DNA from: Chlamydomonas reinhardtii
Taxonomy: Eukaryota > Chlorophyta > Chlorophyceae > Chlamydomonadales > Chlamydomonadaceae
Direction of reading: 5' to 3'
Assembly: GCF_000002595.2 (NCBI RefSeq)
Contig: NC_057006.1
Location: forward strand, 4,881,356 to 4,945,355
Length of the DNA: 64,000 nucleotides
Shown: piece after piece, positions 39,754 through 55,726 of the stretch
How the letters are laid out: every line of letters starts with the position of its first letter
Position numbering within the stretch: the first letter of the stretch is position 1
The notes under the pieces: model-generated
Told to the model about the DNA's origin: nothing
Databases searched by the model: none
Seen by the model: only the letters and a program-made list of their open reading frames with translations
Program-made: the position numbers and the translations under genes

Positions 39754-42700
39754 TCACAGCGGCGGTTGCACCTCCGTGAACGTCATGGAAAGCGTCCTGC
39801 AATGGCATAGGCGGTGGGCGAGCGGCAGGGACGGCCCAAGCCAGCGCAAGTCCGGTCAGCGGAGGCAGCGGCAGTGACAGCCTTCCTAGGACACCGGCGA
39901 CCGCGCATCCTCGCCGCGCTGTCATCACAGGTGTCCGCCACCGGCCCCTTCCAGCTAACGTGCCCTCCCAGCCGCACATACCCCCGTGCCGCCGTCACAG
40001 CCTCAGGTTTGCTGCGACTTCCCATCCCCACGCACCGCCCACGCCCACGCCACACCGCCGCGCCCACCTCTTGAGCACCTCCGTGTTGTCTGCCGACACC
40101 CGCGCCAGGTCCTCCGCCATCTCCTTGGCGATGTGCTCACGCAGCCGCATGATGTGCTCAGCCACCTCACTGAAGCAGGTGGGTGGGTGGGTGGGTGGGC
40201 CAAACTGTGGGTGGGTGGGTGGAGAGAGGGACGGTGCGTGCGACGGCGTCGAGTTGGTGAGGAAGGGTGATGTTGGCGGCAGCGGGCGACACCGAGCACA
40301 CAGGCGCGGGTGCACAGACTGCCCACCGCGCCCTCCCCGTGCCCCGCTACGCCATGCAGCAAGGTCTGCAGCCGGCCCGCCACCGCGGACCGCCGCGCAC
40401 CGTGGGCTGACCTCCCACTCGCCGTTCATGACCGCCGCCTCCGCCGTCGCGCTCACAACAGAGGAGCGTCGGGGGTCCTGTCCCGGCGGACGACGCGAAG
40501 GATCAGGGCGGCACACATTGCCACACACACTACCGCCCGCTCTGATTCCATCACACCGTTTTGGCAGTGCTCGGCCTATGAACAAGAAACAAGAAAAGGT
40601 GGCTCTCCCTCGCAAGGGAAAAGTGGGCTGAGCCTTCGCCACGTCCTCCGTCTGAGGCCGAAGGTTCCGATACTAGCCTCATCTCCCGGACATAGCCGGG
40701 GTCGGTTTGTGCAGGCACCGCCCGCCATATGTGCCCAGTCGCGCCCAGCTATCAAGCACTAGTGCAGCAGGCAGCAGGCCAACCAGACAGCACGAAATAC
40801 CTCTCAACACCCTTGCCGCTGCAGCCGACTGCCCGCTACGCCATGCTCGTTAGCACAGGTCGCTAACCAGACAACACCGGCAGGTCTCAACCTGCGCGCC
40901 GGCGCCGCTTTGAAGGCGGCGCCGCGCTGTCCTCCTCCACGTGGCCTTGCCCGCCCCCTCTGCTCCGAACATGCGCGCCGCCACTGCCGCTGGGCCCAGG
41001 GCCGCCCGTGCCGCCGCCACCACCGGGCCCAACGCCGTGGCCGCTGCTGTCGCCGCCGGTAGGCGCGGTGCCACCGCCGCCGCCACCGCCGTCTCCAGGC
41101 CCTGCACCGCCGCCACCGCCACCGCCACCGCCACCGCCACCGCCACCGCCACCGCCACCGCCGCCGCCAGGCCCTGCACCGCCACCGCCGCCAGCAGGTC
41201 GCAGGGCTGCATAATGTATGTCCTCGGACAGCTCCGACTACCCCCCAAGCTTGCCCCCAAGGCTCAAGCACGGCACCTCCACCCTAGGAAGTTGCCACCT
41301 CCCCTACGGCCTCCAGCTCCCCCGCATCGCATCCGTGGCCTCTCTCCATGCCGCGTACCTCTGTGCGTGCAGGAAGAGCGGCTCCAGGCCCACTGGTCAG
41401 CCCTTGAGCACAAGGCACGGTCAAGCGCGCATAGCGGGCCCAACCAGCCACCAGGGACCTAAGGTGGACCTGCGAGGTGGACGGTGCGATGCGCAGCTGG
41501 TAAAGAACGAACGCGCCGTTCTTCTCCTGAACCTCATCGAACTTCATTCCCCCTGCCCTCGGACCCGCCCAGTCAGCAACTTCCTCTCTCCCTTTCAGCA
41601 GCTCACCGTCTACTGGACTCCCAAGTAGGCTCCCAGGGCCATAAGCAGCGCCACGACCACCGCCACGCATAGAACAAGAGCCGCAAGTAGAACGCGGGTC
41701 AACTCTTGCAAGGATGCGTATTGTGATTTTAAGTTTGTGGTTTCATCTTGCAAACGTTTGATATCGGCGCTGTTTGTCAGCGATGGCAGTCGCCTCCTTC
41801 GGCGCTTGTCCTGGTCGATCAAATGGCGCTCTCTATCACAATTGTAGTCTTCGAAGGTCGAGACTGGCCAGTCCTCAGGTAGGGTTTTGAGTTCGCGCGC
41901 GGGCGCACGTTTGCGACTCAATTTTGGACGCATGGTGAGGCAATTTGCAGGATTAAGCAAAAAAAGACCTTCGAAGACTATAATTGTGATAGAGAGCGCC
42001 ATTTGATCGACCAGGACAAGCGTACAAATGATTTAATCGACCAGGACAGGAGGTGAATGCAATCGCTGACAAACAGCGCTTCCGACGGCGGCAGCGACGA
42101 TATTAAACGCATGCAAGATGAAATAGCAAGCTTGAAATCACAAAACGCATCCTTGCAAGAGTTCATCCGTGTTCTACTTGCGGCTCTTGTTCTATTCGTT
42201 GCGGTCGTCGTGGTTCACTGTCCCAATAAATATACGATAATGTTTACAGCTAATTATGCGCGAGCAAGGTTGGAGGGCACGGACCGGCAAGAATGGCCGC
42301 TACTCGCGAGTTTCCTGCGAACCGCCCTGCGCCCCGCCCACGCGTGCCCCCCAGCGCCTGTCGTGCGCTCCAGCGAGTCCCACCCGCGCTGGAGCCCAAC
42401 TGTCAACCGTGTGAAACCGTGTGCGCCCAGAGGCAGCTTATGAATGCGGATGTTACAGAGGGGACAGTCCCAGCACCCGAAGAGCTTATGGAAGAGGGGC
42501 CGCCCCATGCCCTCTGAGTTCACACGCAGCTCACACACGCGGCTTCCCAAACGGCACGCGTGCGACTATGCACTCCCACTCGCGCGCCGCGCCAACCGCC
42601 AGCCTCCGCCGTGCTCTACCGTGCCCAGCCGCAGCTTCCCACACGCGTGCGCGCTCAACCGCCTGCTCCCACACGCGCGCCTGTCGACTAGCGCCAACTG

Positions 42701-43930
42701 CCCGTGTGCGTCACTACAGTCAGGTAGCTTCCGAGCCGGGCCGCCGTACAACTACCTGCTTACACTCGCGCAGCTGCCGACTGCCACACTAACTCCTGTA
42801 CGGCTGAGGGGGGTGGGGTGCCGTGCACGATTTACTTGGGGGTTAGTCGGAGCTGTCCTAGGACATAACATTATACTATTTCAAAACATACGCTATTTTA
42901 TTTTTTCCTATAGGCCCCCTGCCCGCCTTGCCCGGAGCGCTCGCCGCACCTGCACCTGGGTCCACGGGGTGGCCGCCAGCTGCGCCTGCACGGCATGGTG
43001 GTGGTGGTGGCGTGCATGGAGGGGGAGGGCGCGTATGGGAGGCAGGGGCATGGCGCGTTCTGTATTGCGCTGTCCACCATGCCGTTTGTGGTACGCAAAT
43101 AATGCGGTAGGCGCCCGGCCTCGGCCTCTTTAACTACCTATTCATTGGGCTCGGGCGCATACGGTAATACTCCCTATCTCCCGGACTCCCCGGCAAGTCG
43201 ATACAGCATACTGGTCGCGGCGGCCACCTCCTACCAGCCGCATCCTCCAGCCGCACCCACCAGCCAGTCATCGGCGTCCACGGCGGGGTCCATTGCAAGC
43301 GGGTGCTGAGCCGTGCGGATACAGGCCGGCGACAGTCCGGCGGGCGTTGGCAAATTGGCGCATGCATGTCACCGCAACCCGAAGCCCCAAGCCCAACGTC
43401 AGCGGACTTCCAAAGCACTGCACTGCCTTGCCCCGCGCCCATTCGCAGCGGGCCCCCACCAGTAGTTGTGTAGGAAGTAGTGCAGCTCGCCGTTGGTCTC
43501 CGACAGGTAGTTGAGCGTCGTCTTGATGGCCTGGCGACACCGCGGGTGAGGCGGGTGCAGGTGCGGATGTTGGCATGCGGAGGCGACAGAGCCCGCGGGG
43601 GCGTCACTTGCAGGTGCGCAGGAGGGCCTGGTGTGTAGACAATACCGGTACCGCAGTCTGTGACTGGCTGCACAGCGGGGATGCACGGGCCTTGGCCAGG
43701 CGCGCCGCACCCACGGCGCCACAGCCGCCACGCCCGTCCACGCCCACTGGTTGACCCAGTCGGTCCGGACCGCACCTGGCGTGTGAGGATGCATTTCAGC
43801 AGCCGCTGCGTCTCAACGCTGCAGGAAAGAGGTGTTTCGGGGGTTAGGGGTGGGGTGAGTGGCACCTGAGCAGGCCGTGGTGCTTGGACGTCCGTGCAGC
43901 ACGGCAGGCTACCCGTGCAGCAGGTCGCAT
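39754..43930 (-). CDS. RBCX: RbcX, Rubisco assembly chaperone
   Basis: Chloroplast chaperone whose dimer clamps the C-terminus of RbcL during assembly of form I Rubisco. Seven exons (minus): 43866-43930, 43776-43818, 43432-43530, 43261-43305, 40412-40477, 40068-40165 and 39754-39796, in frame for 152 aa. It starts at MRPAARVACRAARTSKHHG, an Arg/Ala-rich transit peptide following an in-frame stop. The helical core shows VETQRLLKCILTRQAIKTTL and ETNGELHYFLHNYW, matching the RbcX pattern LxxxLTxQAxxTxLxxLxETN...LHN. VAEHIMRLREHIAKEMAED matches the IMxVREHIAEE motif. The end of exon 3 is uncertain: a GC donor at 43432 or a weak GT donor at about 43417 both keep frame. Intron 4 (40478-43260) is unusually long and carries an inverted duplication. 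Head to head with NSUN2. Confidence 0.85.
40178..40225. repeat. GGTGGGT-type tandem repeat in RbcX intron
   Basis: Repeated GGTG/GGTGGGT units directly beside the exon 6 acceptor; on the sense strand it forms a CCCAC-rich tract. Confidence 0.8.
41103..41165. repeat. (CCACCG)n hexamer repeat in RbcX intron 4
   Basis: About ten CCACCG-type units. Plus-strand frames read poly-Pro or Thr-Ala, but no gene structure supports translation. Confidence 0.85.
41610..41933 (-). CDS. small coiled-coil protein with C-terminal membrane anchor (RbcX intron)
   Basis: An intact 107-codon frame inside RbcX intron 4, on the RbcX-sense strand. The N-terminus is basic (MRPKLSRKRAPARELKTLPE), then acidic/polar (STFEDYNCDRERHLIDQDKR). 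A short heptad-like region follows (DIKRLQDETTNLKSQYASLQ). The protein ends in about 30 hydrophobic residues (VLLAALVLCVAVVVALLMAL), the layout of a tail-anchored protein. A longer in-frame ATG exists at 42002. I do not recognise the family. A second, diverged copy lies head to head on the plus strand from 41966, and codon use and base composition differ from the neighbouring GC-rich exons. Both facts suggest an inserted, possibly multicopy element. Whether it is translated is unknown. Confidence 0.5.
   Translation of the reverse strand: MRPKLSRKRAPARELKTLPEDWPVSTFEDYNCDRERHLIDQDKRRRRRLPSLTNSADIKRLQDETTNLKSQYASLQELTRVLLAALVLCVAVVVALLMALGAYLGVQ
41803..42022. repeat. near-perfect 57-bp inverted repeat (long hairpin) in RbcX intron 4
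   Basis: Left arm 41803-41859 and right arm 41966-42022 are reverse complements over 57 bp with a single difference, which would be a G-U pair in plus-strand RNA. The loop is 106 nt. Diverged inverted homology continues outward on both sides for a further roughly 170-180 bp (to about 41630 and 42200), covering the coiled-coil/TM coding part. Confidence 0.93.
41966..42443 (+). other. second, head-to-head copy of the coiled-coil/TM ORF
   Basis: The plus strand repeats the coding sequence of the minus-strand ORF from the FEDYNCDRERHLIDQDKR segment onward, with a local duplication of LIDQD. An in-frame stop lies just before ATG 42057. The downstream open frame (MQSLTNSASDGGSDDIKRMQ, then SQNASLQEFIRVLLAALVLF) keeps the coiled coil and membrane segment. 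It then diverges from the other copy, running on to 42443. It lacks the basic N-terminus and is probably a truncated copy. Confidence 0.5.
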
Positions 43931-44544
43931 GGCACAGGCGCATGGCGAGGCCAACAACTAAGTCGCCCTCTGAAGGCGGCGGGACACGCAAAGCACCTGT
44001 AGGCGGTGCGCCCGACGGCACTGGGCCGTGTGCAGTGGCGCCCGTCCCGCTGCTCTGCGCTGCTGCAGCCCCTGGTGAACCGGCGTGAGAGTCCGATATC
44101 GCCACGGGCGTGGCGTTGCTGTGGTCACACTAGCACGCCGCAAGCTCATGTGTGGCGGTGATAGCGCATTGTAGTGTGTGGGCAGGAGTTGCAGCGTTTG
44201 GACATGTTGAATCGCCCCGAGGGTTTTCTTACAGTGCCGTCCGGTTTGCAGTATTGCATGCAGCAACTGCAATGCAGCTATAATGTGTGCCTTGTGCAGG
44301 TCACGGAACAAGTTGCAATGAGGTTTGCAGTGCATGTCAAGGACGCGACAACGCCAATTTGCCCCATTCTCTATTCTTCTGATTATCCTTGTGCCTTGTG
44401 TCAAGTGCTGTAAAGTGTATATACTGAATTGCGTGTGTAACCTGTGCGCTACGTGCTGCATATCAAATACGTTTGCTTTAGCGCAACTACACTCGTCGGC
44501 AGGGACTTGCATGCAAACGGCAGCTTTCCTGCAGTAAATAAGAC
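43931..44544. promoter_or_regulatory. shared 5' region of RbcX and NSUN2
   Basis: 614 bp between divergent starts. The minus strand has an ORF (MSLRRASVTTATPRPWRYRT, ATG 44149) that also looks like a targeting peptide. The intron needed to join it to RbcX would be only 39 nt, so I treat it as 5' UTR. 44160-44500 is AT-richer and is the likely core promoter zone. Confidence 0.5.
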
Positions 44545-51482
<6,938 letters not shown>

Positions 51483-51696
51483 CGCTTCATGTATAAAAGA
51501 CTTCGCCTGACGGGTTTGAATTTGTTGACCATTTTGACTAGTGCCATTGACCGATACTGTTTGTGCCATCACCATTTCGATGTCTGGGTAGTTGGACAGC
51601 AATCATTGTTGATGTGGTGGCTGTTGAGCTCAAGGCTCGCTACAACAGCTTGAGCTGGTTGCGACACGACAGTCCGCAAGCACTGCCCCCTGACCA

Positions 51697-51701
51697 TGTA
51701 A
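51697..51701 (+). promoter_or_regulatory. TGTAA poly(A) signal of NSUN2
   Basis: TGTAA about 215 nt downstream of the NSUN2 stop, in sense orientation. Confidence 0.6.
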
Positions 51702-52476
51702 GAATCAAGAGGTGTGCGTAAAGATTATCTAGCAATGCCGCTTGGACAGGGCAGCAGTACCGTACTAGTTGGCAGTAGCCCGCGCCTCCAGCCAGCTCCA
51801 GCAGCTGAGGGGTCGCTGGTCGCATCCCTGGACTCGAGCGCTGAAGGCGGGCACAGTCGTGGGCACAGTCGGGGCAGCTGAATTGCAAAGGCAGAGCACT
51901 GCGAGGTGTGCGAGACGGAGGTGCTGCGCTGCATGGGTGCGCTTGATGGTACACCGTGAACTGTCAAGTAAGCGGCTGAGCCTCCATGCAACAACGGCCC
52001 GCACAGTTAGAACTCTCAGAAGCTATACACAGCGAGCCCCCGAGGAGGTCCTCAAGCCAGCTCAAGCAGTGCTTGGACCCGAGTGACTGCTTCCCAGGGC
52101 AGCGTTTTGGTTGATGTTTCATGACTGCCCAGCTGGCCAACTCTGCCGCCTCTGCGGCTGTGCGCCTCCGCCTTGCCGCAGTGGCTCTACGACACCGCGC
52201 GCATTCAGTTTCGTGTTACTTACCGCCGCCGTGCACACCGCCGACTGGCGCAGCACGCTGCTGAACCCGCAACGCGGGGACCTACCACCCTGTCCCACCA
52301 CACACCCAGCGCCGGCACCACCGCAAGGGTTTCTGTGGTCGCACGCTCAACGCAGAGCACACATCTATCCACACGCACGCCGAGCACCCAGCAGCACGCG
52401 TTCCCGATATCCCCACAGTAATAACGTGCAGCTCCCGCCCCCAGCCCCCAGCCCCACCCCAGCACAGGGCTCCTAT

Positions 52477-52542
52477 CTTCAGACATTAATCGGCCATTTT
52501 GGCCGTTTCCTAGACATTCCTCCCGGGGGCTAATGTCTGAAG
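52477..52542. other. 66-nt element with 12-bp perfect inverted ends
   Basis: CTTCAGACATTA (52477-52488) is the exact reverse complement of TAATGTCTGAAG (52531-52542). Inside, CGGCC (52490-52494) can pair with GGCCG (52501-52505). It lies about 220 nt downstream of the stop of the minus-strand gene, so it would be a 3' UTR stem-loop of that transcript, or a tiny inverted-repeat insertion. Confidence 0.7.
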
Positions 52543-52761
52543 CGAGACTCGTCTCGGCGAGACACACAAGCCGACTCGGCTGCTGCTGAGCCCACACACG
52601 CCCGAGGTGGGTCTGGATGCCGCCTCCTGCAGCCCTCAACCACCTGGCACCCCGCGGACATCCCCGTCACCAGTGCCGTGCCCCACATCCACACCCACGC
52701 TGACCCCAGCCGCCGCCACTGCCGCAGCCGCCACCACTGTTGTTGACGATGCTCTAAGAAA

Positions 52762-55360
52762 CTAAATGCAACCGGCGCCACTGCCACAGCCGTCTGCTGC
52801 CGCCGCCAGTGCCGCCATCATCAAGGTGCGCTGTGAGTCCAAGTGCGCCTCGTGCCGCGCCAGCTCACGCTTCAGCTCGTCCACCACCTCCCGGAGCACA
52901 AGCCCGGCCTGTGCGCCCGCCGCCGCGACCTTAGCCGCTTGCTGCTCCTGCTCTTGCGGCTGCGGCGGCTCCTGCTGCTGCAGCGGCTGCTGCTCGCTTT
53001 CAGTATTCATGCCCTGCCTCCGGTCCTGGCCCTGGCGCTGGCACTTTTCAACGCCACCTTCACCTTCACCACCACCACCACCACCACCACCACCACCACC
53101 ACCACCACCACCACCACCACCACCACCACCACCACCACCACCACCACCACCACCACCTTCACCATCACCATCACCACCACCTTTACCTTCACCATCACCG
53201 CCGCCACCACCACCGCCACTGCCCTGCTCCAGCACGGCGCGCAGTGCCGGGTGCAGCACCCCTCGCAGCGACTGCAGCTCCACAAGGAAGTGGCGGCTAT
53301 GATCGGCACGCACCGAGCAGTAGCCGGCGTCGAGCACCTCCCGCGTTGATGTAATCGCAGCCGCTGCGCACTCCTGCGTGGTGGGCTGCTGGTGCTGGTG
53401 GTGCTGGTGGTGCTGGTGGTGCTGGTGGTGTTGGTGCTGGCGTTGGGCACCGCCACTGCCGGCGTCAATGGGGCCTGTTGGAGTGCCGCAGTGCGAGTGG
53501 GCGGCGCGCACCATGCTTGCGTACAGGTCCGCCAGGCTCTGTGTTGGGCAGGAGATACGGTAGAGGGGCGTGCTTCAGGTGCCTATCGCCTATCGGTGAC
53601 ATACTTAACAAGCGAACTTAGCAAAGGCCCCGAGGCTTTTGCGCTGCAGGCCGGCACTTCCCCAGCAGAGGCTGTAGCACCACTGTGGTGCAGCCTCCGC
53701 CCCTCACCCTCACTCTGCGGCCATTGGCAGTGTGACGCGACACAGCCACAGTCTCGCCTACCCTCCTGGTCGTCTGGTAGTGGTGCAGGTGAGCATGCAG
53801 CATGCGCGTCAGCACCGGTAGCAGCGATGCCGGCAGCCCACCCTGCCGGCCCCGCCACTCAACCGCGGCAGCGCCAGCTGCAGCTGCCTCCGTGGCTTCT
53901 ACGGCGTCTGCGGCGGCGGCGTCAGCGGCAGCAACAATGGTATGGTACCGGTCATGAAGCCCGGTCAGACATGTCTGGTAGTGTAGGTTGTGGCCGTACA
54001 TGGCGTGTACGGCCAACGGTACCACCGCCGTCAACAGACCGGCGCCGCCGCCACCGCCCGCAGCAGTGGCGTGCGCTGCCACAGGCTGAAGTTGCAGCAG
54101 CGGCGGCAGTCGCGGTTGGTGTGTTTGTTGGTGCTGAACCAACATCTGCCGATGTACCTCAGTCAACGGGACATAGCCAACGCCTGTTAGTGGCGTAGCC
54201 GTGGCCGTGGCCGTGGCCGTGGCCGTGGCCGTGGCCGTGGCCGTGGCCGTGGCCGTGGCCGTGGCCGTGGCCGTGCACGGCCACGTGGCAATGGCAGCGG
54301 CCGTGACAGTGGCAGTAGCAGGCTGTAGGCCCTGTGGTGCAGCTCCACTCAAGCGGACGGACGCCCCCCGGGCAGCCATCACCGCCGCCGCTGGCGCTGC
54401 TGGCGCTTCCTCCGCTGGACGGGACGCGCTACGCCCAGCTGATGATTGACGCCGGGGCTGCAGCCGCTGCGCAGGTGCAGCAGCTGGGGCAGCAGCAGCG
54501 GCAGGAGGGGGGCGAGGTGGCCGCGGCTGCGGGGCCTGCCGCGCCGGCACCGGCTGTTGCTGCTGTTGCTGCTGCAGCTGCCAGATCTGCCCCAGCACCC
54601 AGCTGGAGGGCCTGCAGCGGCCGGGCAGCAGCGCCGCGAGCGTGATGTTGAAGGGTGCCAGGTGCCCACGCCGGCCGCCGCACTGGCCGCACACGCCAGC
54701 GGCATCAGGTGCGCCTGCGCCTGCTCCTGTGCCTGCACACTCGGTTGTGTGGCTGCAGCAGCAGCAGCTGTTGCCGCGCGGTGTCCCAATGGCCGCCCCC
54801 ACCCCGCCAGCTCCACCAGTGCTGCCCGCAGCCCCGCCGGTCGCTGCCTGAACCCCGCCACGCCCGCCACCCCCACTGCCTCCATCGCCGCTGCCGCATT
54901 TACCGCCTATGCCTCCAGCCTGGCCGCCCCCGGGTCCGTCCTGCCGGCGGCCCTCCCGCCCATCCCAGAGGCGCTGAGCCACGTCAGCGGAGGTGCAAGT
55001 GCCTGCAGGGGTGCCCGGAGGCACCGACCGCGAGAAGGCTGCCCAGCACTGGTCCGCCCATGCAAACACGCCGGCCACTGCCGAGGGGTCGTCAACATCA
55101 ACGGCCGCAACAGCAGCCGCTGGCTGGCCTCGACCGCCGTTGCTGCTGCGGGTGCGAAGGCGAATGCGAATGCGGGTGCGGGAGTCAGTGCCGCCGCCCG
55201 CGAACGCGGCGACGCCTGCTGCAGGGCGGTCGCTCGCGGCGCCGCGGTTCCTCGGGAGTCGAGGCCCCGCCAGCAGCAGCAGCTGTACCGCCGTGGCGCC
55301 CAAGGCGCCCGCCTGCTGGGCCTGCTGGGCCTGGGCCTGGGCCTGTTGGGCTGCGCTCAT
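52762..55360 (-). CDS. unknown protein with Thr-Ala, poly-Gly and His/Gln repeat tracts
   Basis: Not recognised. Two exons (minus), 53762-55360 and 52762-53538, join in phase 0 to 791 aa. It starts at ATG 55360 (MSAAQQAQAQAQQAQQAGAL); an in-frame non-ATG extension runs upstream. The first half is Ala/Gly/Pro/Cys-rich, with an (TA)n dipeptide run coded by a GGCCGT hexamer repeat. The middle looks more ordered (LAVHAMYGHNLHYQTCLTGL, LTRMLHAHLHHYQTTRRSLA). After the intron come a His/Gln run, another ordered part (DAGYCSVRADHSRHFLVELQ), a long poly-Gly run coded by (GGT)n, and a helical, charged end (REVVDELKRELARHEAHLDS) that may form a coiled coil. Head to head with the helical-repeat gene, 366 bp apart. 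Confidence 0.65.
53066..53157. repeat. coding (ACC)n trinucleotide repeat
   Basis: About 28-30 ACC units, read as GGT glycine codons on the minus strand. Confidence 0.95.
54198..54275. repeat. coding (GCCGTG)n hexamer repeat
   Basis: About 13 perfect hexamers. On the minus strand the frame reads alternating Thr-Ala. Length changes by whole units keep the frame open. Confidence 0.95.
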
Positions 55361-55726
55361 TCCCGCCTTCGCGCCCTGACCCACGGGGCTTGCCCCCCTC
55401 TCTTTTCAAAGCGAGGATTACTGGAGGGGACTTTTGGGTCACATGCTGTGCCTGGGAATTTTGTCGGGTGATTTCCTGGGCGGAGGGAGATAAGGGAAGG
55501 GGGAGGAGGTCAGGAGGGGTGTGGGATTGGCGCCGGGATGAATAACTCCAAACTCCGACTGCTGAGGTCACCAAAGGCACGTCACATTTAGTGCTAGCTG
55601 TTAGAGCTCACCCTTGTCCTTGTCGCGTGTTTGTAAACGTAGGTTTAAAGCTGCCAAAGCTGCGGAGCTGAACATTGATTATTTCTAGCCGTATCTAAGG
55701 TATCGCTTACATGCAGCGTTAACAGT
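55361..55726. promoter_or_regulatory. shared 5' region of the unknown protein and helical-repeat genes
   Basis: 366 bp between divergent start codons; AT-richer around 55580-55710. No specific elements recognised. Confidence 0.5.

Larger units (their letters stand above)
51483..52761. other. convergent 3' region of NSUN2 and the next gene
   Basis: Contains the NSUN2 poly(A) signal TGTAA at 51697-51701, and on the right a compact stem-loop at 52477-52542. No gene seen. Confidence 0.55.

Noticed and set aside
41008-41214. Poly-proline ORF in the RbcX intron
   Set aside because: It is the translation of a CCACCG hexamer repeat with no surrounding gene structure.
43997-44149. An extra N-terminal exon of RbcX (MSLRRASVTTATPRPWRYRT)
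   Set aside because: It resembles a transit peptide, but joining it would need a 39-nt intron, and the downstream exon has its own ATG with a plausible transit peptide after an in-frame stop.
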